DNA of 11,578 bases from DASQPR01 sp035713725 (GTDB lineage: Bacteria > Actinomycetota > Actinomycetes > Mycobacteriales > Micromonosporaceae). The notes beneath the pieces are model-generated. The model saw only the letters and a list, made by a program, of their open reading frames with translations, was not told the DNA's origin and searched no databases. The stretch covers positions 1 through 11,578 of the forward strand of contig DASTMZ010000203.1 in the NCBI GenBank assembly GCA_035713725.1, written 5' to 3'. This document shows positions 1 through 6,631 of this stretch, piece by piece (position 1 is the stretch's first letter; each line of letters starts with the position of its first letter). A program made the translations under genes and the position numbers.

Positions 1-1
1 C

Positions 2-676
2 GCGGCCGGCATCGCAGCCGACGCGGAGTGGTTCATGGACTATCACAACGCCGACGGCTCGGTCGCCGAGATGTGTGGCAACGGCGTTCGCGCGTACGTG
101 CGATATCTGCTGGCGTCGCGTCTCGTCGCGCCGGACACCACGCGACTCGACGTGGCGACACGGGCCGGCGTGGTTCCGGTGGAGATCGGACTGGACGCGA
201 TCACCGTGGTGCTGCCCCGGCCGGTGGTCGCCGGCGAGGCCACGGTCACCATCGCCGGCCTCGCGTACGCGGGTGTGGCCGCGTCGGTGGGCAACCCGCA
301 TCTCGTCTGTCCGGTGGCCGACGTCGCCGCGTTGGCGGCGCTCGATCTCGGCGGAGTACTCGTCGATGCGTCGACGTTTCCGGACGGCGCGAACGTCGAG
401 TTCATCGCGGCCGGTGTACCCATCGCGGGCGCCGACCGCCACGTACACATGCGGGTGCGTGAGCGTGGCTCGGGCGAGACGCTGTCGTGCGGCTCGGGCG
501 CCTGCGCGGTCGGTGCGGTCGTGCTGCGCGAGGCCGGGCTGGAGGCGGGTACGGTCGCGGTCGACGTACCGGGTGGGCGGCTCTTCGTCGCGCTGGAGGC
601 CGACACATGCCGGCTCATCGGACCGGCCGTGGTCGTCGCGACCGGCGACGTCGACGTGGCGCGCCTGTCTGCCTAG
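2..676 (+). CDS. dapF: Diaminopimelate epimerase, 5'-truncated by window edge
   Basis: DapF interconverts LL- and meso-2,6-diaminopimelate, the last step before meso-DAP enters lysine and peptidoglycan synthesis; it is a cytoplasmic, cofactor-independent enzyme. The frame is open from base 2, and 224 residues are visible, beginning AAGIAADAEWFMDYHNADGS. Both catalytic cysteines of the two-base mechanism are present: the first in MCGNGVR (codon 74-76), the second in LSCGSGAC (codon 488-490). The internal ATG at 35 is not the start, because conserved DapF sequence continues upstream of it; comparison with family length (about 275-290 residues) suggests 50-60 N-terminal residues lie outside the window. 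The stop at 674-676 is only 8 bases from the end of the convergent malic enzyme gene, and I see no hairpin terminator between them. The family assignment is secure. Confidence 0.96.
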   Translation, partial: AAGIAADAEWFMDYHNADGSVAEMCGNGVRAYVRYLLASRLVAPDTTRLDVATRAGVVPVEIGLDAITVVLPRPVVAGEATVTIAGLAYAGVAASVGNPHLVCPVADVAALAALDLGGVLVDASTFPDGANVEFIAAGVPIAGADRHVHMRVRERGSGETLSCGSGACAVGAVVLREAGLEAGTVAVDVPGGRLFVALEADTCRLIGPAVVVATGDVDVARLSA

Positions 677-684
677 TTCCCGGG

Positions 685-2157
685 TCAGTCGCCGCCCTCG
701 CCGCCGAGGATGATCGCGAACGGCGGGCCGGCGGCCAACGTTGTCGCCGCGGCGGTGGCCTCGGCCAGCGACGTACCCTTCGCCACCGCGCGAACCGCGG
801 CCGCGACGGACGGCGCGACCCGCGCGTCGAACACGCTCGGCACGATGACCGATGCGTTGAGCGCCTCGTCGCCGACGACCGTCGCGATGGCGCGTGCCGC
901 GGCGAGCGCCATGTCCTCTGTGTACCCACGCGCCTGCGCATCCAGCATCCCTCGAAACACGCCAGGAAATGCCAGCACATTGTTGATCTGATTCGGTTGG
1001 TCGGACCGTCCTGTTGCGACAATCGCGGCGTGCTTGCGCGCCTCGCGCGGATCGACCTCGGGATCAGGATTCGCTAGCGCGAACACGATGGCGTCCGGCG
1101 CCATCTTCGCAATGTCGTCGCCGGTCAGCAGATTCGGCGCGCTCACCCCGATGAACACGTCCGCGCCGCGGATCGCGCCGGGCAGATCGCCCGCGTAGTT
1201 CGACGAGTTCGTGTGCTCGGTCAGCCACTGCCAGGATGGCGTGAGGTCGGCCATGCCGCGGTGAAGTGCGCCCGGCCGGTCGTAGGCGATGATGTCGCCG
1301 ACGACCTCGCGCAGCAGGAGCTTCATGATGGCGGTGCCCGCGGCACCTGCCCCGGACACGACCACCCGTACGTCGGACATCTGCTTGCCCACCACGCGCA
1401 ACGCGTTCGTCAGCGCGGCGAGCACGCAGATCGCGGTGCCGTGCTGATCGTCGTGGAACACCGGGATGTCGAGCATCTCCCGCAGCCGCGCCTCGATCTC
1501 GAAGCATCGCGGCGCCGCGATGTCCTCGAGGTTGATGCCGCCGTAGGCCGGCGCGATCGCCTTGACGATCTGGATGATCTCCTCGGTGTCCTGGGTGTCG
1601 AGCACCACCGGCCAGGCGTCGACGCCGCCGAATCGCTTGAACAGTGCGGCCTTGCCCTCCATCACCGGCAGCGCCGCGGCCGGTCCGAGGTTGCCGAGGC
1701 CGAGCACGGCCGACCCATCGGTCACGACCGCGATGGTGTTGCGTTTGATGGTCAAGCGCCGCGCGTCGTCCGGGTTCTCGGCGATGGCGAGACAAACGCG
1801 AGCGACCCCCGGCGTGTACGCGCGGGACAGCTCGTCGCGGGTACGCAGTGCGACCTTCGGGTGCACCTCGATCTTGCCGCCGAGGTGGAGCAGAAATGTG
1901 CGGTCGGAGACCTTGCGTACTTCCAGTCCTTCGACCTTGCTCAGTGCGGCGACGACCTCGTCGGCATGTGCCACGTTTGCCGTGTCGCACGTGACGTCTG
2001 CGATCACGCGTACGTGATCGGAGTCCACGACGTCGAGCGCGGTCACGATGGCGCCCGCGTCGCCGACCGCCGTCGCGATCCGGCCGATCGCGGTCGAGTC
2101 GGCAGGCACCGACACCCGTACGGTGATCGAGAACCCGGCGCTGGGCAGAGCCGCCAT
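685..2157 (-). CDS. NAD(P)-dependent malic enzyme with N-terminal ACT domain
   Basis: Oxidatively decarboxylates malate to pyruvate and CO2 with reduction of NAD(P), linking the TCA cycle to pyruvate and reducing power. The 490-residue protein has an ACT-like small-molecule-binding domain at about 9-90 (ITVRVSVPAD... to the HLGGKIEV linker). A short bacterial-type malic enzyme follows: catalytic Tyr in SRAYTPGV (Tyr114), Lys in EGKAALFK (Lys169), metal ligands in NLEDIAAP (211-212) and FHDDQHGT (236-237), a Rossmann motif SGAGAAGTA (268-276) and the C-terminal SDQPNQINNVLAFPG segment. I chose ATG 2157 because the frame upstream of it lacks family sequence and AGAGG sits five bases before it; the open frame itself reaches 2319. 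Cofactor preference cannot be decided by eye. The gene is convergent with dapF and divergent from hflX, so it is transcribed alone. The ACT domain suggests allosteric control, perhaps by an amino acid, but the ligand is unknown. Confidence 0.94.
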   Translation of the reverse strand: MAALPSAGFSITVRVSVPADSTAIGRIATAVGDAGAIVTALDVVDSDHVRVIADVTCDTANVAHADEVVAALSKVEGLEVRKVSDRTFLLHLGGKIEVHPKVALRTRDELSRAYTPGVARVCLAIAENPDDARRLTIKRNTIAVVTDGSAVLGLGNLGPAAALPVMEGKAALFKRFGGVDAWPVVLDTQDTEEIIQIVKAIAPAYGGINLEDIAAPRCFEIEARLREMLDIPVFHDDQHGTAICVLAALTNALRVVGKQMSDVRVVVSGAGAAGTAIMKLLLREVVGDIIAYDRPGALHRGMADLTPSWQWLTEHTNSSNYAGDLPGAIRGADVFIGVSAPNLLTGDDIAKMAPDAIVFALANPDPEVDPREARKHAAIVATGRSDQPNQINNVLAFPGVFRGMLDAQARGYTEDMALAAARAIATVVGDEALNASVIVPSVFDARVAPSVAAAVRAVAKGTSLAEATAAATTLAAGPPFAIILGGEGGD

Positions 2158-2178
2158 CGTGACCTCTGTTTCGTGTGA

Positions 2179-2216
2179 CCGCTGGTGACGCTGGATCGGA
2201 TGTCCGCTGGTGACGC
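2179..2216. repeat. Two 13-bp direct repeats upstream of malic enzyme gene
   Basis: CCGCTGGTGACGC occurs perfectly at 2179-2191 and 2204-2216, a 25-bp period, 22-59 bases before the malic enzyme start codon. The spacing and place suit a tandem operator or an mRNA leader element, but the binding protein is unknown. Confidence 0.7.
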
Positions 2217-2309
2217 GTGGGGCGCGCGTGGCCACCCTACGCGGTCGACATTGCGTGAGGCGCGACCCGTCGCCGCGTACGCGTGCGCGCTGCGGACCCC
2301 GTACCCACG

Positions 2310-2376
2310 CTTGATCCATTAAGCGGTGGAATCCCGGTCGCTATTCCGTCGCGATTGCACCGCGCAGTGGATCAAG
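2310..2376. repeat. 9-bp inverted repeat in the malic enzyme / hflX divergent region
   Basis: CTTGATCCA at 2310-2318 is the exact inverted complement of TGGATCAAG at 2368-2376, separated by 49 bases. It lies in the 286-base divergent intergenic region upstream of hflX. A shorter pair, GGAAT/ATTCC, lies inside it at about 2328-2347. It could be a looped operator, but chance is a serious alternative for arms this short. I see no clear -35/-10 pair for hflX. Confidence 0.35.
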
Positions 2377-2443
2377 GTCGTTGCTCGGCGGCGGGCGACG
2401 CGCATGCGGCGGCCGACGCGCACGCGGCGCGGAGGTAATGAGC

Positions 2444-3955
2444 GTGCGACCGGCTGTCCGGCGTGCCACGATCGAGGAGATGAACAACGACCGAATCGAG
2501 CCCCGGCTCGACGCTCATATCGATCTCGATGACATTGTGTTCGACCGCGATGAGCGCGACACCGACGGCGACCTTCAACTCACCGAGCGGCAAGCGCTGC
2601 GACGGGTCGCCGGGCTGTCCACCGAACTCACCGACGTCACCGAGGTCGAATACCGCCAACTCCGGCTCGAGCGCGTGGTGCTCGTCGGAGTGTGGACCGA
2701 GGGCACCGTCGTCGACGCCGAAAACTCCCTGACCGAGCTTGCCGCGCTGGCCGAGACGGCCGGCTCGCAGGTGTTGGAAGGCTTGATCCAGCGGCGAAAT
2801 CGGCCGGATCCGGCGACGTACATCGGACGCGGCAAGGTCGAGGAGTTGCGGTCGGTCGTACTGCAAGCGGGTGCCGACACCGTGATCTGTGATGGTGAGC
2901 TGTCGCCGAGCCAGTTGCGCAGGCTGGAGACGACGATCAAGGTCAAGGTGGTCGACCGTACCGCCTTGATCTTGGATATCTTCGCCCAGCACGCGCGGTC
3001 GCGCGAAGGCAAGGCCCAGGTCGAGCTGGCGCAGCTGCAATATCTCGTGCCGCGACTACGCGGCTGGGGCGAGGCGATGAGCCGGCAGGCCGGTGGCCGG
3101 GTCGGCGCGCAGGGCGGTGGAATCGGCTCACGTGGTCCCGGCGAGACGAAGCTGGAGACCGATCGGCGCCGGATCCGCACCCGGATCGCGAAGCTGCGCC
3201 GCGAGATCGGCTCGATGCGGACGGTACGAGTGACCAAGCGCGCCGGCCGACGCACCAACGAGGTGCCGAGCGTGTCCATCGCGGGCTACACGAACGCCGG
3301 CAAATCCAGTCTGCTCAACGCATTGACCGGTGCCGGCGTACTGGTGGAGGACGCCTTGTTCGCCACGCTCGACCCGACGACGCGACGCGCTCAGACCACC
3401 GATGGTCGCGTGTTCACATACTCGGACACGGTCGGTTTCGTCCGCCACTTGCCACACCAGTTGATCGAGGCGTTCCGCTCCACGCTCGAGGAAGTCGCCG
3501 AATCCGACCTCATCGTGCACGTCGTCGATGGCGCGCACCCCGATCCGGAGCAACAGGTTCGGTCGGTCCACGAGGTGCTCGGCGAGGTGGGCGCCGACAA
3601 GGTTCCCGAGCTGCTCGTGATCAACAAGATCGACACCGCGGACGAGGAGACGCTGTTGCGGCTCAAGCGGCTCTGGCCGGCCGCGATCTTCGTGTCCGCT
3701 CGGACCGGCGCCGGTCTCGACGACCTCCGCGTCGCGGTCGAGGCGCGCCTGCCGCGTCCGTCGGTGGAGCTTCGCGTTCTCGTGCCGTACGATCGCGGCG
3801 ATCTCGTCGCCGCCGCACATCAGCGCGGCGAGGTGCTCAGCGCCGAGCATCGCGACACCGGGACGGAGTTGTGGGTACGAGTGCCCGAGTCCCTGGCCGG
3901 GTTGCTCTATCCGTACGAGCTGGCTAGTGGATCTTTAACTGATAACACACTGTGA
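2444..3955 (+). CDS. hflX: GTPase HflX
   Basis: HflX is a ribosome-binding GTPase of the OBG-HflX group; in studied bacteria it splits stalled or hibernating 70S ribosomes, for example after heat or antibiotic stress. From GTG 2444 the protein has 503 residues. The N-terminal HflX domain (about 65-180) includes the TYIGRGKVEEL segment. A helical linker (about 185-265) holds the family signature GGGIGSRGPGETKLETDRR. The G domain has G1 GYTNAGKSS (281-289), G3 DTVGF (328-332), G4 NKID (394-397) and G5 SAR (418-420), followed by a C-terminal domain ending YPYELASGSLTDNTL. GTG 2444 has GGAGG at 2431-2435 eight bases upstream. The in-frame ATG at 2438 is only two bases from that site and is less likely; ATG 2480 and an upstream TTG at 2381 also exist. 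The first 60 or so residues are poorly conserved. Its position after dapF matches other actinobacteria. Confidence 0.96.
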   Translation: MRPAVRRATIEEMNNDRIEPRLDAHIDLDDIVFDRDERDTDGDLQLTERQALRRVAGLSTELTDVTEVEYRQLRLERVVLVGVWTEGTVVDAENSLTELAALAETAGSQVLEGLIQRRNRPDPATYIGRGKVEELRSVVLQAGADTVICDGELSPSQLRRLETTIKVKVVDRTALILDIFAQHARSREGKAQVELAQLQYLVPRLRGWGEAMSRQAGGRVGAQGGGIGSRGPGETKLETDRRRIRTRIAKLRREIGSMRTVRVTKRAGRRTNEVPSVSIAGYTNAGKSSLLNALTGAGVLVEDALFATLDPTTRRAQTTDGRVFTYSDTVGFVRHLPHQLIEAFRSTLEEVAESDLIVHVVDGAHPDPEQQVRSVHEVLGEVGADKVPELLVINKIDTADEETLLRLKRLWPAAIFVSARTGAGLDDLRVAVEARLPRPSVELRVLVPYDRGDLVAAAHQRGEVLSAEHRDTGTELWVRVPESLAGLLYPYELASGSLTDNTL

Positions 3956-4006
3956 CGTCCACCCGCGGGGCCCCGATTTCGTGTACATCTCTGCGACACT
4001 GAACCG

Positions 4007-5446
4007 ATGCGGTCTGTTCAGGTAGCGGCGGCCGCCGTCGTCACGGCGGTGGTCGCTTTCTTGAGCGCGCCCGCTGCCGCCGCGCCGAGCACGGCGCCCG
4101 CCCCGAGTGGCACTCCGTTACCGACGCCGGTACCGGCTCCAGTGGCCCCCGCGACCGTGTGCACGATTGGCAATAACGTCGCCGTCGACATGACTGGCCT
4201 GGTCGCCACGCAGTCCGGGTATGTCGTCATCGACGGGAAGAATTCGGACTGGGCGCTACGGGTCGCATATCTGGACAGCAAGTGCCACCGGACCGCGACG
4301 CAGACGTACCCGAACGGGCTCGCCGTCGATCCACAGGACATCGCGGTGGATAGCAAGGGCACGCTGTGGATCGCCGACACCGGTGACGACCCGGTCACGC
4401 CGCAGCGCAACACGGTCTCGCTGTGGAAGGTGACGAGCAAGTCGTCCATGACGCGCTACAAGTTCGCGTACCCGGACGGCCCGCACAACGTCGAGGCGTT
4501 GGTGCTCAACGGCAACGGCGCGCCGATCTTCGTCACGAAGCAGATCACCGGCGCCGCCAGCATCTACACCTTCACCGGCACGCTTGCCAGTGGCACCACG
4601 ATGACGTTGACGAAGGTCGGCACGTTCACGCCGGAGCAGACCGGCACGGCGAACAAACTCGGCAACCGTGGCCCGGCGCAGAACGAGGTCACCGGCGGCG
4701 CGAACTCTCCGGACGGATCGAGGGTTGTGCTGCGTACGCTCACCGACGCGTACGAGTGGGACGTGACGAACGGCAACGTGGTGGCCGCGATCACCAAGGG
4801 CAAGCCCCGGATCACGCCGATGCCGAACGAGGCGCAGGGCTACGCGATTGCGTACACGACTGATGGTGCGTCGTTCCTGACCGTGTCGGACACCTCGTCC
4901 GCTACGCCGATGCTCAAGTACAAGCCGGCAACCCCGGTCGCGGTCGCTGCGGCGAAGAAGGCGGCGAAGGGTCCGAAGGCGCCGAGCGCACTGCGCAAGT
5001 GGTTCAACGGCCTCACGTTCAGCCAGCTGATGTGGTTGCTAGCCGGCGTCGCGGCGTTCGGCTTCGTGCTCTTGATGATCGGTGTGCTCGGCATCCGGCG
5101 CTCCCGCCGGATGTTCGGGGCGCAGGCCGCTCGTGGCCGATCGGGTGACGACGATCCACGGGCACCGGCCGCGGTTGGCGGCAGCGGCGTGTACGGGTCG
5201 GCGCGCTCGGCAGGCCCGGGTGGCGGGACGGTCTACGGCGGCGACCGCCACGGCGGCGCATCGGATCCGTACGCCGCCCCGACCAGCCCACCGGTCGGCA
5301 AGCCGCCGTCGGGCGGTGTCTATTCGGGCGGCCAGTATTCGGGCGGGCATGGCGGCCCGAACTATCCGCCGAACGGTCCGGGCAACCGTCCCGAGGATCG
5401 GCGCGGCGGCAACTACGGATCTGGCCGGGGCGACGACCGACGCTGA
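4007..5446 (+). CDS. Secreted, C-terminally anchored beta-propeller-like protein
   Basis: The function is unknown. The 479-residue protein starts with a signal peptide (1-26, ending SAPAAAA), then a Pro/Ala-rich linker (27-50). An extracytoplasmic domain (about 51-305) carries NHL/SMP-30-like strand motifs such as DPQDIAVDSKGTLWIADTGD (108-127) and two cysteines (52, 93) that could form a disulfide. One transmembrane helix (341-362) is followed by RRSRR, so the C-terminus should be cytoplasmic. The tail (365-479) is rich in Gly, Tyr, Pro and Arg, with YSGGQYSGG-type repeats. By place (between hflX and lexA, convergent with lexA) and topology it resembles M. tuberculosis Rv2721c, a conserved Ala/Gly-rich transmembrane protein; that equivalence is my inference. 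No Shine-Dalgarno sequence precedes ATG 4007. It starts 51 bases after hflX and could be co-transcribed with it. A propeller fold is likely but not proven. Confidence 0.88.
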   Translation: MRSVQVAAAAVVTAVVAFLSAPAAAAPSTAPAPSGTPLPTPVPAPVAPATVCTIGNNVAVDMTGLVATQSGYVVIDGKNSDWALRVAYLDSKCHRTATQTYPNGLAVDPQDIAVDSKGTLWIADTGDDPVTPQRNTVSLWKVTSKSSMTRYKFAYPDGPHNVEALVLNGNGAPIFVTKQITGAASIYTFTGTLASGTTMTLTKVGTFTPEQTGTANKLGNRGPAQNEVTGGANSPDGSRVVLRTLTDAYEWDVTNGNVVAAITKGKPRITPMPNEAQGYAIAYTTDGASFLTVSDTSSATPMLKYKPATPVAVAAAKKAAKGPKAPSALRKWFNGLTFSQLMWLLAGVAAFGFVLLMIGVLGIRRSRRMFGAQAARGRSGDDDPRAPAAVGGSGVYGSARSAGPGGGTVYGGDRHGGASDPYAAPTSPPVGKPPSGGVYSGGQYSGGHGGPNYPPNGPGNRPEDRRGGNYGSGRGDDRR

Positions 5447-5450
5447 CGCT

Positions 5451-5590
5451 CGGCCGCGAACATTCGGCCCTGAACGCCTTGGCCGTCAACACCTTGGCCG
5501 CGAGCATTTCGGCGGCGAGCAGTGGGCCGCGAGCATTTCGGCTGCGGACAAGTCGGCCCGCACAGGTCAGCCGCGGACACTTCGCCGAGG
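5451..5590. repeat. Degenerate 15-bp tandem repeat between two convergent genes
   Basis: About nine units of a 15-bp motif, rough consensus cGGCCGCGAaCAttt, run head to tail from just after the membrane protein stop (5446) to the lexA stop (5593). Units begin at 5451, 5465, 5480, 5495, 5510, 5524, 5539, 5554 and 5569. Three of them (5451, 5510, 5569) are 14 bp, which breaks any continuous frame. The best-kept pair, GGCCGCGAGCATTTCGGC, is at 5496-5513 and 5525-5542. The period equals five codons, so a decayed pentapeptide-repeat coding origin is possible, as is simple slippage. On the lexA transcript this is 3' untranslated sequence. Confidence 0.75.
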
Positions 5591-5592
5591 CG

Positions 5593-6348
5593 TTAGATGC
5601 GCCGCATGACGGTGACGACACGCCCGAGGATCGTCGCGTCGTCACCCGGGATGGGTTCGAACGCCGGGTTCGCCGGCATCAGCGTCACGTGACCCTCGCG
5701 GCGGCGGAACGTCTTCACGGTGGCCTCGCCGTCGATCATGGCCGCGACAATGTCACCCGTCTCGGCCTCGGGCTGCTGGCGCACCACGACCCAGTCGCCG
5801 TCGCAGATCGCGGCCTCGATCATCGAGTCACCCTTGACCTTCAACAGGAACAGCGTGCCCTCGCCGACGAGCTCTCGCGGCAGCGGGAACACATCGTCGA
5901 TCGCCTGTTCGGCGAGGATCGGGCCGCCGGCGGCAATGCGACCGACGAGTGGGACGTATGCCGGTTCGGGCCGGCTGGCCAGCAGCGCCTCGTCCTCGTC
6001 GGCCGACAAGCCCGAGGAGGAGCGCACGTCGACCGCGCGGGGGCGATTCGGGTCGCGGCGCAGCAGACCCTTCTTCTCCAGCTCCTTGAGCTGATAGGCG
6101 ACGCTCGACGGCGAGACGAGCTCGACCGCCTCTCCGATCTCCCGCACGCTCGGCGGATAGCCGTGTTGCGCGACCCAGCCTCGGATGAACTCCATGATGC
6201 GGCGCTGCCGCGTGGTCAGGCCGTCGCCGACCGCGGTGGCCAGTCCGCCGCTGACCGGAGAAACCGCGCGTAGCGGGGCATCGCCTCGGCCACCACGGTG
6301 GCGCGTTGCCGGGCGGCGCGTCGGAGCTGCTTTCGGTTCGGTCGGCAC
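5593..6348 (-). CDS. lexA: SOS-response repressor LexA
   Basis: LexA represses DNA-damage genes and undergoes RecA-stimulated self-cleavage when single-stranded DNA accumulates. The protein has 251 residues. An Arg/Ala-rich leader (1-42), common in actinobacterial LexA, precedes the winged-helix DNA-binding domain, which begins LTTRQRRIMEFI (about 44-105) and has the recognition region SPSSVAYQLKELEKKG. The S24 peptidase domain follows: cleavage site Ala140-Gly141 in RIAAGGP, catalytic Ser175 in GDSM and Lys212 in ATVKTF, ending TILGRVVTVMRRI. The GTG start at 6348 is supported by GAGGAGG (6360 down to 6354), five bases upstream. It is convergent with the membrane protein and divergent from the LysM gene. 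A LexA operator lies over its probable -35 box, so autoregulation is expected. Confidence 0.98.
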   Translation of the reverse strand: MPTEPKAAPTRRPATRHRGGRGDAPLRAVSPVSGGLATAVGDGLTTRQRRIMEFIRGWVAQHGYPPSVREIGEAVELVSPSSVAYQLKELEKKGLLRRDPNRPRAVDVRSSSGLSADEDEALLASRPEPAYVPLVGRIAAGGPILAEQAIDDVFPLPRELVGEGTLFLLKVKGDSMIEAAICDGDWVVVRQQPEAETGDIVAAMIDGEATVKTFRRREGHVTLMPANPAFEPIPGDDATILGRVVTVMRRI

Positions 6349-6483
6349 GTTGTCCTCCTCGTCGGATCCGTCACGCCGGTCGCGGCCGGTGACGTCGATC
6401 TCGTGGTTCGTAGATGTGCTACCCGATCTGGATAGCGCCCTTTAGGCGGCTCTGCGGGAAAACTGCGCAACCGGTGTGCCATG

Positions 6484-6512
6484 ACCGTATCCCGGAGCGT
6501 GGTCAACTTCAA
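6484..6512 (-). promoter_or_regulatory. Probable lexA promoter
   Basis: On the minus strand, TTGAAG (6512 to 6507) and TACGGT (6489 to 6484) are separated by exactly 17 bp and match TTGACA/TANNNT reasonably. The -35 overlaps the LexA operator at 6509-6524, as expected for an autorepressed promoter. Transcription would begin near 6477, giving a leader of about 130 nt. No other convincing pair was seen for lexA. Confidence 0.5.
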
Positions 6513-6524
6513 ACGCATGTACGA
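6509..6524. promoter_or_regulatory. LexA operator (SOS box), lexA-proximal, imperfect
   Basis: TCAAACGCATGTACGA matches the actinobacterial/Gram-positive SOS box TCGAACACATGTTCGA at 13 of 16 positions, with 10 of 12 half-site bases kept. It overlaps the proposed lexA -35, so LexA binding there would block RNA polymerase. Confidence 0.6.
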
Positions 6525-6543
6525 GTTGATTTCGTCGTGTCGC

Positions 6544-6572
6544 TGGAAACTGTCGGCGGCCTCTGGTACATC
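6544..6572 (+). promoter_or_regulatory. Possible promoter for the LysM gene
   Basis: TGGAAA (6544-6549) and TACATC (6567-6572) are 17 bp apart, a weak match to a housekeeping promoter. The predicted start near 6579 would fall inside the first of the two abutting LexA operators, which suits SOS control. The assignment is weak on sequence alone. Confidence 0.3.
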
Positions 6573-6573
6573 T

Positions 6574-6589
6574 TCGTACGTAGGTTCGA
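6574..6589. promoter_or_regulatory. LexA operator, first of an abutting tandem pair
   Basis: TCGTACGTAGGTTCGA fits TCGAAC-N4-GTTCGA with one half-site mismatch. It ends at the base before the perfect operator at 6590-6605, so the two 16-bp sites are directly adjacent. Its right half with the next site's left half also makes the 12-bp palindrome GTTCGATCGAAC (6584-6595). Confidence 0.6.
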
Positions 6590-6605
6590 TCGAACGACAG
6601 TTCGA
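6590..6605. promoter_or_regulatory. LexA operator (SOS box), perfect half-sites
   Basis: TCGAACGACAGTTCGA has both half-sites of the TCGAAC-N4-GTTCGA SOS box intact. It lies 26 bases before the LysM gene start and 241 bases from the lexA start, so it mainly serves the LysM gene. Confidence 0.85.
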
Positions 6606-6631
6606 TTTGAGATGCGGCCGTGGAGGTCGAG

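Noticed and set aside
677..684. Terminator between dapF and the malic enzyme gene
   Set aside because: Only 8 bases separate the stops, and I could not find a convincing stem-loop with a T-run on either side.
2158..2319. N-terminal extension of the malic enzyme up to 2319
   Set aside because: The extra 54 residues are Arg-rich and unlike an ACT or malic enzyme sequence, and ATG 2157 has its own AGAGG and begins at the ACT domain.
5479..6273. Long plus-strand frame across the minisatellite and lexA
   Set aside because: It is the antisense shadow of lexA, begins inside the repeat without a ribosome binding site and has no recognisable domain.
6369..6394. Inverted repeat CGTCAC/GTGACG before the lexA ribosome binding site as a riboregulator
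   Set aside because: A 6-bp stem with a 14-base loop is common at this GC content; no other sign of a regulatory RNA was seen.
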